Origin: UBA5859 sp041940025
Lineage (GTDB): Bacteria > Pseudomonadota > Gammaproteobacteria > UBA5859
NCBI GenBank assembly: GCA_041940025.1
Contig: JBGTSY010000003.1
Coordinates: 186,001 to 250,000 of the forward strand
Reading direction: 5' to 3'
DNA length: 64,000 bases
The position numbers and the translations under genes are program-made. Under the pieces are notes generated by a model that was not told where the DNA came from, made no database searches, and saw only the letters and a program-made list of their open reading frames with translations. Positions within the stretch are counted from its first letter, which is position 1. Each line of letters begins with the position of its first letter. Shown piece after piece: positions 53,268 through 60,959 of this stretch.

Positions 53268-54446
53268 ATGATCAATACACTGGCAATTGGCAACTATAGA
53301 TCCCTACTAAATCTAGTAGTCCCCTTCGGTAACTTAAATGTTATTACCGGAGAGAATGCGAGTGGTAAGTCAAATTTATACAAGGCGCTAAGATTACTAT
53401 CCGAAACGGCACAGGGAGGAGTCATTAATTCTCTTGCTAGAGAAGGAGGGCTAAGCTCGACGTTTTGGGCCGGTCCCGAAAATATTTCTGACAGGATGCG
53501 CAAAGGCGAAGTGGAGATACAAGGAGATGCCAAAAAGAAAGCTGCCAGGTTAAGACTAGGATTTTCTGGTGATGATTTTGGCTATTCAATCTCACTCGGA
53601 TTACCACCTCCAGGAAGCCTTGGTCCAACTGCATTTGCTCTCGATCCGGAAATAAAACGTGAGTGTATCTGGGCGGGAAATTTATATCGGCCGGCAAGTT
53701 TACTAGTAGATAGGACAGGCGCTATTACAAAGGTACGTTCGAACCGAAAGTGGGAAGTAATTTCGCAGCATACAAGCAGTTTTGAAAGCATTTTCGGTCA
53801 AGTAGCGGACCCTGAGAAAGCACCTGAAATTATTGCGTTGAGAGAAGAGATAAAAGGCTGGCGGTTCTATGACCACTTCCGATCAGACTCTGAAGCGCCG
53901 GCTCGTTTACCTCAGTTAGGTACTCGTACCCCGATTCTGCATCATGATGGAAAAGATTTAGCCGCCGCATTGCAAACGATAATAGAAATCGGTGACGTAG
54001 ACGCACTTAACGAGGCCGTTTCCGATGCATTTCCAGGAGCCAGTTTAAGCATTTCCATACAACAAGACAGTCGCTTCAATGTGAATCTACGCCAAGAAGG
54101 ATTACTGAGGCCTTTATCCGCTTCAGAATTGTCAGACGGTACATTGCGTTACCTGCTTTGGGTCGCAGCTCTTCTGACACCTAGACCACCCCCACTTATG
54201 GTATTAAATGAGCCGGAAACGAGTTTGCATCCTGATCTACTTCCTGCTTTGGGTAGGTTGATTATTAAAGCATCAAGAACTACTCAAGTTTGGGTTGTAT
54301 CACATGCTAGTAGGCTTATAGCAACACTTGAGGACTCTGAAGAATGTAATTCGGTACAGTTAGATAAGAGTCTTGGCCAAACCCAGGTTGTCGGGCAGGG
54401 AATGCTCGATCAACCTGTTTGGCAATGGCCAGATAAGAACAAATGA
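53268..54446 (+). CDS. AAA-family (RecF/SMC-like) ATPase, cassette-borne
   Basis: A 392-residue ATPase of the AAA_15/AAA_21 group. It has Walker A GENASGKSN at 28-36, a signature-like ELSDGTLRYLLW near 287-298, Walker B PLMVLNEPETSLHPDL at 309-324 (Asn replaces the usual Asp before Glu) and the switch His in VWVVSHASRL. The segment between (about 50-280) holds the helical arms. No nuclease (TOPRIM) domain follows, unlike OLD proteins. Related single ATPases often pair with effectors in defence loci, but no partner is adjacent here. Confidence 0.8.
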   Translation: MINTLAIGNYRSLLNLVVPFGNLNVITGENASGKSNLYKALRLLSETAQGGVINSLAREGGLSSTFWAGPENISDRMRKGEVEIQGDAKKKAARLRLGFSGDDFGYSISLGLPPPGSLGPTAFALDPEIKRECIWAGNLYRPASLLVDRTGAITKVRSNRKWEVISQHTSSFESIFGQVADPEKAPEIIALREEIKGWRFYDHFRSDSEAPARLPQLGTRTPILHHDGKDLAAALQTIIEIGDVDALNEAVSDAFPGASLSISIQQDSRFNVNLRQEGLLRPLSASELSDGTLRYLLWVAALLTPRPPPLMVLNEPETSLHPDLLPALGRLIIKASRTTQVWVVSHASRLIATLEDSEECNSVQLDKSLGQTQVVGQGMLDQPVWQWPDKNK

Positions 54447-55248
54447 AAACCTTTTGCATAACCCACCACATAACATCTATATGACCCTCAATGTCAATAA
54501 GCCAAAGCGATGCGCAAGCCAATCATAATACGCAGATTGATTTTAAATAATCGTCAACGTTAAGCAACGACTGCGTACCAGTTAATCTGTATTGCATCCG
54601 TGGCCCCACACAAACATCTATTGAGCAACTGTCATGAATCACGCCAGTGATTCACGATGTCGCTTCTATTATTAAACGATGTACTAGAACATGGTCCGTG
54701 ACTCTGTACCTGTCCAATCACGCCGATCGAGTTGACCTGACGGTATCTAGTTATGTCGCGGTTAAGGTTCAGAGGCAGTCACGTTACCCTCTACACCATA
54801 AATGAACAACTTGTCCTGTCTATTCAAGCGCCTGGGCCTTAGGCATCTGTTGAGAGAGACACACCGAGATCTAAGTCTCCAAGCAATGTGGTTCTTCTAT
54901 CGGTACTCCACCATAACAGATCCAGTGATACGTTTTAGCTCAAGACGAGCTGCTCATACTCTGTGATTCAGGTTTTAAAAAAATATTTCTCATCAAAGGC
55001 ATCCCTTTCTTGCTGTGTCGATCGCTTCCGCAAAAATGTGCATGAATATTAGTGTAGAATTTCATATGACTCTCTCCTTTGTTTGGTTCTCAAGAAACCG
55101 CTACGTTAGATGCTTTGGATCGGGGGTGACACCATCATGCCCGAGCGCAAGAGGAAGGGCCATAAACAAGTATCAAGTGGTTCAAATTGACGCCGCGAAA
55201 CGCACGGCTCAAAATAGCCAGGCGTTAGATAACCAAGGGGAGTACGTG
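54447..55248 (+). other. Decayed cassette DNA with possible attC remnants
   Basis: This stretch of about 800 nt has no supported gene. A possible degenerate attC spans 54456-54565 (GCATAAC to GTTAAGC). Core-like ACGTTAGATGC occurs at 55103-55113. A better attC half-pair runs from about 55167 (CATAAACAAG) to 55229 (GCGTTAGAT). The open frame from 55015 is the upstream extension of the GNAT gene and crosses the attC, so it is not coding. Confidence 0.45.
55161..55229 (+). repeat. Probable attC site upstream of GNAT cassette
   Basis: CATAAACAAG, an imperfect R'' box, opens the site. Within it GACGCCGC and the GC-rich part around 55190-55209 can pair. It ends in AGGCGTTAGAT at 55219-55229, a canonical R' box. 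The GNAT gene starts about 20 nt later, as in gene cassettes. Confidence 0.55.
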
Positions 55249-55839
55249 GTGGAACTGGAGACTAAAAGATTTCTGCTCCGCGATTTCACCGACACGGATA
55301 CCGCTGCTTTTGAGGCTTATCACAGCGATCCGCGTTTTCAAGAATTTTATGGCCCAGAGGAGACCAAGCCGGACCATGCTCGGCAGCTTATTTCTCTCTT
55401 CAAAGCATGGGCAACGGCGCAGCCGCGGCTTAACTATCAACTCGCCATCATTCAACGTAGTGGAGCCCGAGTTCTTGTTGGTTGCGGTGGCCTACGTTGC
55501 GCTGATGCGGAGCCGGGTTCCGCCGAACTTGGTATTGAATTGGCTCCCGAATATTGGGGGCGGCATGCGTATGCCATCGAGGTCATCCGTAGTTTGGTTG
55601 GGTATGGCTTCGACACACTTGGTTTATGCGTAATTTTTGGTCGCACCGTTGATTCCAATTCTCGGATTGGGCGTCTGGCACGTGCGTTTGGAGCCACTGC
55701 AATAACTCAACCGACTCCTATTTGGATGTCGAGCAGAGGCTGGACTCAAATTGAATGGCGAATTACCAAGCAGCAATGGGAGAATGGCCATTTAACAATA
55801 ACTGGTAAGCGACGCCAAAAAGCGGCGCGCCTGCTGTAA
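55249..55839 (+). CDS. GNAT N-acetyltransferase, cassette-borne
   Basis: A 196-residue acetyltransferase of the ribosomal-protein acetyltransferase type. It begins VELETKRFLLRDFTDTD, with ELGIELAPEYWGRHAYAIEV forming the acetyl-CoA-binding site and the end FGRTVDSNSRIGRLARAFGA typical of the group. I chose the GTG at 55249 with AGGGGAG just upstream; the frame extends left into the attC site. Substrate unknown; such cassettes may acetylate a drug or a protein. Confidence 0.78.
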   Translation: MELETKRFLLRDFTDTDTAAFEAYHSDPRFQEFYGPEETKPDHARQLISLFKAWATAQPRLNYQLAIIQRSGARVLVGCGGLRCADAEPGSAELGIELAPEYWGRHAYAIEVIRSLVGYGFDTLGLCVIFGRTVDSNSRIGRLARAFGATAITQPTPIWMSSRGWTQIEWRITKQQWENGHLTITGKRRQKAARLL

Positions 55840-55870
55840 GCATGATGTCTCTATGAGGATCGAATAAATC

Positions 55871-56293
55871 ATGAAAACAGGTTCTTGTTTATGTGGGTCA
55901 GTTAGATATGAAATCCAAAGTGACCCGATGCATTGTAATTATTGCTGTTGTTCTATCTGTCGTCGTCTAACTGGCTCTGCGATGGGAGCGTATGGGATGG
56001 TAAGAAAAAGTGAATTTAGTTGGTTGTCTGGTGAAGAAGTTTTAAAGACATTTCGCCAAAATAATAACTTAGAGCGATTCTTTTGCTCGAACTGCGGTTC
56101 GTTTTTATTGTCCGTTCATGGGTTAGATTCAGTAAACTGTTATTTATCTTTGGGTAGTCTAGATTGTCACGAAGGTATTGAAATCAGTTATCAACAATTC
56201 ACTGATAGTAAGGTTCCTTGGTTAGAATTAGATAGTAGCTTAGAGAGTCATCGAGAATGGCCGAGTTGGATACATGAAAGAATTAGTAAATAG
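55871..56293 (+). CDS. GFA-family zinc-binding protein, cassette-borne
   Basis: A 140-residue protein of the glutathione-dependent formaldehyde-activating (GFA/CENP-V) fold. Zinc ligands are visible at Cys6/Cys8 (GSCLCGSVRYE), Cys27/Cys30 in a Cys-rich HCNYCCCSICRR and Cys72/Cys75 (FFCSNCGSF). The fold binds two zinc ions. A role in formaldehyde or S-hydroxymethylglutathione metabolism is annotated widely but is not proven for most members. It lies 31 nt after the GNAT stop, with no attC between, so the two may share one cassette. Confidence 0.85.
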   Translation: MKTGSCLCGSVRYEIQSDPMHCNYCCCSICRRLTGSAMGAYGMVRKSEFSWLSGEEVLKTFRQNNNLERFFCSNCGSFLLSVHGLDSVNCYLSLGSLDCHEGIEISYQQFTDSKVPWLELDSSLESHREWPSWIHERISK

Positions 56294-56430
56294 GCATCAA
56301 AAACAAAACAGATATAAGGACACCCACAATTATTTATAAAAATATGCGCGTAATTTAGGCGGATTCCACGGCATTTAATTTATGGCTTTACATTTGCCCA
56401 TTTAGCTTAATCTTTATGGTCTTAACAGAG

Positions 56431-56525
56431 AAAGGGGTCAGAGCCCTTTGCAAGATAAAGTAGTTTTAGTTATTTAGAACTTAATTAAGTTAATAAGATT
56501 GCTATAAAAGGGCTCTGACCCCTTA
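56431..56525. repeat. 95-bp MITE/REP-like element with 18-bp terminal inverted repeats
   Basis: AAAGGGGTCAGAGCCCTTT (56431-56449) is matched in inverted orientation by AAAGGGCTCTGACCCCTT (56507-56524), 18 of 19 positions. The AT-rich centre has no coding potential. Such 'GGGGTCAGAGCCC' palindromes often accompany IS200-like (RAYT) transposases. No target duplication is evident. Confidence 0.75.
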
Positions 56526-56534
56526 TTTCCTTAT

Positions 56535-56789
56535 ATGCCAAATCCTGATTTCGCAGATAAGTCAATGATATCAATATTTTCTGGTACTAATAGTGGTTGT
56601 GGAGATAGGTTGTCTGTCACTTCTGTACAAGAAGATGCTAGTACAGTCATAGTAAAAATAACCATGGCTATTCCAGGCTCAGATACCGGTTGCATTGCGA
56701 TAGCTCCAAATGGGTTCCCTTATGTGTTTGTTCAGATAGATAAAAAACGAAAGCCTATTTCGTTGCTAGTTGATGTGCAATATTTTTGA
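56535..56789 (+). CDS. Short cassette ORF or gene remnant, unknown
   Basis: 84 residues, with SVTSVQEDASTVIVKITMAIPGSDTGCIAIAPNG and VFVQIDKKRKPISLLVDVQYF giving an alternating beta pattern. There is no ribosome-binding site and the start sits 10 nt after the MITE-like element, so this may be the C-terminal remainder of a longer gene that the element interrupted. I do not recognise it. An attC half-site (TTCTAAC) follows 19 nt after the stop. Confidence 0.4.
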   Translation: MPNPDFADKSMISIFSGTNSGCGDRLSVTSVQEDASTVIVKITMAIPGSDTGCIAIAPNGFPYVFVQIDKKRKPISLLVDVQYF

Positions 56790-56807
56790 GAATCGACTGA
56801 AAATGTT

Positions 56808-57346
56808 TTCTAACAAGCGACTGTGGTTCAACCGTAGCTAAATAATGATTCATCGACCCACTCCTGAGTATCCCGGTTCATCGCATTCAGGAAGGTTAAG
56901 AACTTTCTCATTGCTGCCGTTAAGGCGACTATTTTGTGCTTACCCTGTTAAACCAGTTGACGATAAAAACCGCCTTTTGTGGGATTGTACAGGGTGACAC
57001 TCAGCGTGACCATGTAGCGCGATGTTCGCATAAAAGGAGACAAGCCTTACATTTGACATTCTCGTATGAGTATTTCTTGTGTGAAAGGTGAGGACTGATC
57101 TCATTTTTGTTAACTGTTCGACGAACAATTGCGCATGGCGCGCCAACCATGGACTCGCACTCGCGGGCACCGTTCTGTCTAGTAACGCATCGAAATACCG
57201 TTGATATCCAGAAGGCTCCGCCCTATCAGGACTATCCTGTTGATTCAATGTCATTATCGTAGAATTCATAACATGTAGATAGTCAGTCGCTAGATGGATT
57301 CTGTCTAGTGTTGTACTATCGTCTTCCATATAGTTAACTGTTATGT
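56808..57346 (+). repeat. attC site apparently split by an IS110-family remnant
   Basis: TTCTAACAAGCG at 56808-56819 looks like the left (R'') end of an attC. A matching right core, CTGTTATGT, appears only at 57338-57346. The DNA between contains an IS110-type transposase fragment. Members of the IS1111-attC group are known to insert specifically into attC sites. Confidence 0.45.
56828..57051 (-). pseudogene. IS110-family transposase fragment
   Basis: On the minus strand one frame reads GLSPF, then RYMVTLSVTLYNPTKGGFYRQLV, a stop, and QGKHKIVALTAAMRKFLTFLNAM, ending SLFSYG. These are the C-terminal Transposase_20 motifs of IS110 (…YMAAL…YNP…FYxRL…GKxKxVALxAxMRKxLxxLNAM). It lacks the N-terminal DEDD catalytic part and has an internal stop. 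The 129-codon frame at 56940-57329 is a different, non-matching frame. Further upstream (57052-57336) I find no recognisable gene. Confidence 0.72.
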
Positions 57347-57369
57347 TTCCAGTGAGTTGAGTCGCCAGG

Positions 57370-58353
57370 ATGAATTCGTACTTAGTGTCAGGAAAGCCAA
57401 CAATCTACGCAGATATGAACGTGTACAGATATTTGGCATGTGGAGATATATCCATTTTTGAACCTGAGCGGTTTAGCTGGGTTTACTCTCATGTTCATTT
57501 AGATGAAATACATAGGAATGGGAATACTGATGCACTTGATGGTATGAGATTACTAGGGGCTATTGAGGTTAATGATGTTCTAAATGAAGATTTTAAGTCT
57601 GTAGGTAATATTGTTCTTCGAGACTACATTGACCCTCATGCGAGATATGAACAGCACTTGGATGCAATATCTGGGTTTGAGGATGTTGCTGATCATATGG
57701 TAGAGCACCTTATTCGTTCTTTTGGAGCGGATAACTTCAAGGAACTTAGTGAAACGCCGGAACAAATGCGTGAAGAAATAGAACGAATCACAAGTATTAT
57801 CGATGACGAGCGGCGCCAACAGATAAATGAGAGCGCTTTTGCAGTTTCGAATGAGATGCAGGCCTCAATTGAAAAGCATTTGAAAGAACGTATGCCGATT
57901 GACAAAACGAGAAAGGCTTTTGGCATCACAAGTGAAGATCGTAAAACAATTGAAAAATCTTGCTCGGCAGCAATAGATAAAATTTGGGAGCTTATTTCTC
58001 CTGCTATTCCTAGTGTCGTCTCAAAAGACCAGTTCTTTGGATTTGAGCCTATTCCAGGAATAGAAGGCGTTCAACATACGCAGCACGGGGCAATATCGGG
58101 CGCGCACATAGTTCTAAACATGATTGGCATAAGCCCTGATAGCGGGCTGGCCAAGAGAGAAAAAATCAAGAATATTCTGTCTGACGGACAACATATCGGT
58201 ATGGCTTCTTATTGCAATGCGCTGGTGTCAGCTGACAGAGGCATTATTAATAAAGCAATGTGTATATATTCTTACTTAAATAACATAACAAATGCTTTGC
58301 ATTTTGAGTACCGAAAAGGATATGAACTCAACCTTGGAATCAATAAAACATAA
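57370..58353 (+). CDS. PIN-like nuclease domain protein, cassette-borne
   Basis: A 327-residue protein. Acidic residues are arranged as in PIN ribonucleases: Asp15 in IYADMNVYRYL at the first strand, Glu46 in VHLDEIHR, Asp272 in LSDGQHIGMASYCN and Asp289 in ALVSADRGI. A long helical insert (about 90-230) separates the first two from the last two, which is much longer than in VapC toxins (~130 residues total). It is therefore a large PIN-like protein rather than a typical toxin. No antitoxin gene is adjacent. The start has a weak CCAGG upstream. Confidence 0.65.
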   Translation: MNSYLVSGKPTIYADMNVYRYLACGDISIFEPERFSWVYSHVHLDEIHRNGNTDALDGMRLLGAIEVNDVLNEDFKSVGNIVLRDYIDPHARYEQHLDAISGFEDVADHMVEHLIRSFGADNFKELSETPEQMREEIERITSIIDDERRQQINESAFAVSNEMQASIEKHLKERMPIDKTRKAFGITSEDRKTIEKSCSAAIDKIWELISPAIPSVVSKDQFFGFEPIPGIEGVQHTQHGAISGAHIVLNMIGISPDSGLAKREKIKNILSDGQHIGMASYCNALVSADRGIINKAMCIYSYLNNITNALHFEYRKGYELNLGINKT

Positions 58354-58467
58354 CAAGCCAATGCACGCGGAGCCAGCTACGTTGCGCAATTATTTGTGGT
58401 GTCGCTGCGCTCCTTTGTACCACAAAAATTGCTTCACTCCGCTGGCCCGGTGATTGGGGCGTTAGGC
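58349..58467 (+). repeat. attC recombination site, long form
   Basis: CATAACAAG (58349-58357) and GGGCGTTAGGC (58457-58467) are the outer cores. Inner arms GCGGAGCCAGC and GCTGGCCCGG pair. A central imperfect palindrome, GCAATTATTTGTGGT with ACCACAAAAATTGC, fills the middle. At about 119 bp it is like the long attC sites of chromosomal integrons. Confidence 0.85.
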
Positions 58468-58488
58468 ATTAAATAGGTTTGGTACATC

Positions 58489-60351
58489 ATGGAACGTTAC
58501 CCAGAGAATACAAATATTTCATTGGATGACTTTAACGCTTGCGGTTGGCGCGAGGCATTGGACGAAGCACGTCGAGAAGACTATTCATCCATGTGGCAAC
58601 AGCTATCGTCGAAAGCACGGAAGGCTACAGAAGAAGGTAATTTAGAAGCAGGGAAAGTACTTTGGTTACTTGCAGATGCCTGCTCAATGATGTTGAAGCC
58701 TAATAGTTTGAACGAGCCGTTTGCACCTTTTATGGTTATGGATGGAAAACGCTCGGCACTTCCGGAAGATTTTAAAAATGAAGACATCGAATTCTTTTCA
58801 GAAATCATACCTTTGATCGATGAGCCTAAATTATGTGCAAGAATTTCAGATATAGCGTGGTTGCTATTTAAGCCAAAGAATCCTCAGCATGCACTCTCTG
58901 CGATAGATAATTATAGAAGTATTGAAATCGGTACCGAAAGTTGGATTCGAGATGGTCGGGAATGTTGGGATAGGGCTATACAGCTGTGTCTAATGCTTCG
59001 GGATGGCGCCGGCGAAAGGGTAAAAGAGATAGAGTCAAAAATAGTTGAGGCGCTGAAAGAATCTTCGCCGGAAGATGGGTATTTGGCCAACTGGCTAGCT
59101 GATTTACTTTCAAAGCACCACTTGGGCGTTAAAGATAAGAAGGATATTGCTGAAAAACTTGAGGCGCTTGCTACTTACTTTGAAGACTCTGGCGATCTTC
59201 ATAGGGCAAGAGATTATTTAGATGCGGCATCTGAATGGTATAAAAAATCAGAAGATACACCACAATCAACAATAATGATTGTTAGAAATGCAGAGTGTTG
59301 GGTTAAGGAGGCTATCGCTAGACAAGCTAGTGATAATCCTAGCAACATGGTTGCCGCGAGTTTTTATCAAAACGCAATACACAAATACAGAATAATTCCG
59401 AGAGCGCTACGCGATCAACACAATGTTGAAGAAAGGATCGTTGAACTCCGAGGTCTAATGAATGAGGCGGGAGAAAACTCACTTAATGAAATGGGCCAGA
59501 TTACATCTGGACCAATAGATATCAGCAAACTAATTGAAAACTCAGTGAAAGCGGTAAAGGGGAAAGAATTATCGGAAGCGTTATTGCAGTTTGCAAACGT
59601 CTACAGAGGGGCACGAGCTGACGAAATACGAAGTTTCTCTGAGGAAATGATAAGGAATCATCCCTTGCAGTCATTATTTGCAGCTACTCATATGTCATCC
59701 GACGGCAGAGTAGTTGCAAAGAAACCTGCTGCTGATCTTGGGGGAGAAAACCAAGAAGCAGTCATCTGGCCCGAAATGGTTAAGCACTATGCTATGGAAC
59801 TCAGCTTGGTAGTGCAGGGTGATATCTGGCCAGCTCTTGATGTAATTAGGCAAGAGCACAGATTGAAGGAGGCGGATATTTATTTGGTTGTAAAAAGGTC
59901 TCCTGTAGTACCGCCAGATAGAATTCGGCTGATGGCAAAAGCGCTTTTTCAAGGCTTCGATGGAGATTTTATTAGCGCCTTGCATTTGCTTATTCCCCAA
60001 ATAGAAAACTTAGTTAGATATCACCTAAAACAAAATGAGGAAAAGACAACCAATATAGATATTAACGGCATAGAGAACGAAAACGGTCTTAGCGCGCTAA
60101 TGGATAATCCAAAGGTAGAAGATGTCTTTGGAAAAGATCTTTCGTTCGAATTAAAAGCAATATTTTGTGATCCTTTCGGACCTAATCTACGAAATGAATT
60201 AGCGCACGGTCTTATCGGGTATGAGGAAAGCCAAAATATATATTCAATCTATGCTTGGTGGCTTGCTTTTCGTCTTATATTTAACACCTTTTGGAATGCA
60301 AATCGTGCCAACCAACAAGAAAACGAAGGTCCAGCAGAGGATAATGCCTAA
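58489..60351 (+). CDS. DUF4209 protein with HEPN-like RxxxxH motif, cassette-borne
   Basis: A 620-residue, mostly helical protein. The C-terminal ~130 residues match DUF4209: DFISALHLLIPQIENLVRYH, GLSALMDNPKVEDVFG, and the terminal NLRNELAHGLI. The last contains Arg568-x4-His573, the RxxxxH arrangement of HEPN ribonucleases. The N-terminal 450 residues form a helical region with TPR-like features (LHRARDYLDAASEWYKKS). DUF4209 proteins occur in defence and stress contexts, but a function is not established. The stop codon lies inside the next attC site, typical of cassettes. Confidence 0.72.
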   Translation: MERYPENTNISLDDFNACGWREALDEARREDYSSMWQQLSSKARKATEEGNLEAGKVLWLLADACSMMLKPNSLNEPFAPFMVMDGKRSALPEDFKNEDIEFFSEIIPLIDEPKLCARISDIAWLLFKPKNPQHALSAIDNYRSIEIGTESWIRDGRECWDRAIQLCLMLRDGAGERVKEIESKIVEALKESSPEDGYLANWLADLLSKHHLGVKDKKDIAEKLEALATYFEDSGDLHRARDYLDAASEWYKKSEDTPQSTIMIVRNAECWVKEAIARQASDNPSNMVAASFYQNAIHKYRIIPRALRDQHNVEERIVELRGLMNEAGENSLNEMGQITSGPIDISKLIENSVKAVKGKELSEALLQFANVYRGARADEIRSFSEEMIRNHPLQSLFAATHMSSDGRVVAKKPAADLGGENQEAVIWPEMVKHYAMELSLVVQGDIWPALDVIRQEHRLKEADIYLVVKRSPVVPPDRIRLMAKALFQGFDGDFISALHLLIPQIENLVRYHLKQNEEKTTNIDINGIENENGLSALMDNPKVEDVFGKDLSFELKAIFCDPFGPNLRNELAHGLIGYEESQNIYSIYAWWLAFRLIFNTFWNANRANQQENEGPAEDNA

Positions 60352-60430
60352 CAAACGCATGCACTCGGACAGCCAAAAGCGTCGCTCCTTCGTCGCGCCG
60401 CTTCTGGCTGCCGGTGATGCGAAGCGTTAT
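60346..60430 (+). repeat. attC recombination site
   Basis: GCCTAAC (60346-60352) includes the stop codon of the preceding gene. ACTCGGACAGCC and GGCTGCCGGTGAT are the inner arms, and GCGTTAT (60424-60430) is the right core. The central part (AAAGCGTCGC with GCGCCGCTT) completes an 85-bp imperfect palindrome. This is the clearest attC in the window. Confidence 0.9.
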
Positions 60431-60447
60431 ATTTACAAAGGAACCCC

Positions 60448-60837
60448 ATGGCGCAAATAAAAATATATGGCCTTAATGGCCCTTTATCAAAGAACAAGGA
60501 AAGTCTTTCGAAGGCAATCCATGAATCATTAATGGATGCTTTTGGTCTACCAGAAAACAAAAAATTTCATCGGTTTATCCCGCTAAATGAGGATGAGTTT
60601 ATATACCCATCAGACAGAAGTTATAAATACACCATTATTGAAATTTCAATATTTGAAGGGCGGTCATTAGAGGCAAAAAAACGACTAATCAATTTGTTAT
60701 TTTCTAAAGTTGAGCAATATACGGGTATTGTGGGTCAAGACGTAGAAATAACAATTTTCGAAACACCAATGGAGAATTGGGGAATTCGAGGTATGCCCGC
60801 CGATGAGCTGTCGTTAAATTACAAAGTAAAGGTATGA
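60448..60837 (+). CDS. Tautomerase-superfamily protein, cassette-borne
   Basis: A 129-residue protein of the 4-oxalocrotonate tautomerase/MIF superfamily, longer 'Tautomerase_2' type. FHRFIPLNEDEFIYPSDRS, IIEISIFEGRSLEAKKRLI and ITIFETPMENWGIRG are conserved in this group. The classical N-terminal catalytic Pro after Met is Ala here (MAQIKIYG), so Pro-dependent chemistry is unlikely in the usual form. AAAGGA lies six nt upstream. It occupies one small cassette between two attC sites. Confidence 0.85.
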   Translation: MAQIKIYGLNGPLSKNKESLSKAIHESLMDAFGLPENKKFHRFIPLNEDEFIYPSDRSYKYTIIEISIFEGRSLEAKKRLINLLFSKVEQYTGIVGQDVEITIFETPMENWGIRGMPADELSLNYKVKV

Positions 60838-60840
60838 AAA

Positions 60841-60919
60841 ATATAACAAAAACATTAAATGCGCTCCCTCCGGTCGCCGGACGCGCAAAAAGCGCGCGCC
60901 GTTTATGTTGGCGTTAACT
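60841..60919 (+). repeat. attC recombination site
   Basis: ATATAAC (60841-60847) and GGCGTTAACT near 60910-60919 are the outer cores. The inner GC-rich part (GCGCTCCCTCCGGTCGCC with GGACGCGC and AGCGCGCGCC) gives nested arms. The helical-repeat/nuclease module begins 40 nt later. Confidence 0.8.
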
Positions 60920-60959
60920 GTCAAGAGTACGCAGAGTATCGTTATAGGAATGAATAGTC

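Noticed and set aside
55015..55248. N-terminal extension of the GNAT frame
   Set aside because: It crosses an attC-like site and lacks conserved sequence; the real start is the GTG near 55249.
56940..57329. 129-codon minus-strand frame
   Set aside because: The IS110 transposase motifs lie in a different frame of the same DNA, so this frame is incidental.
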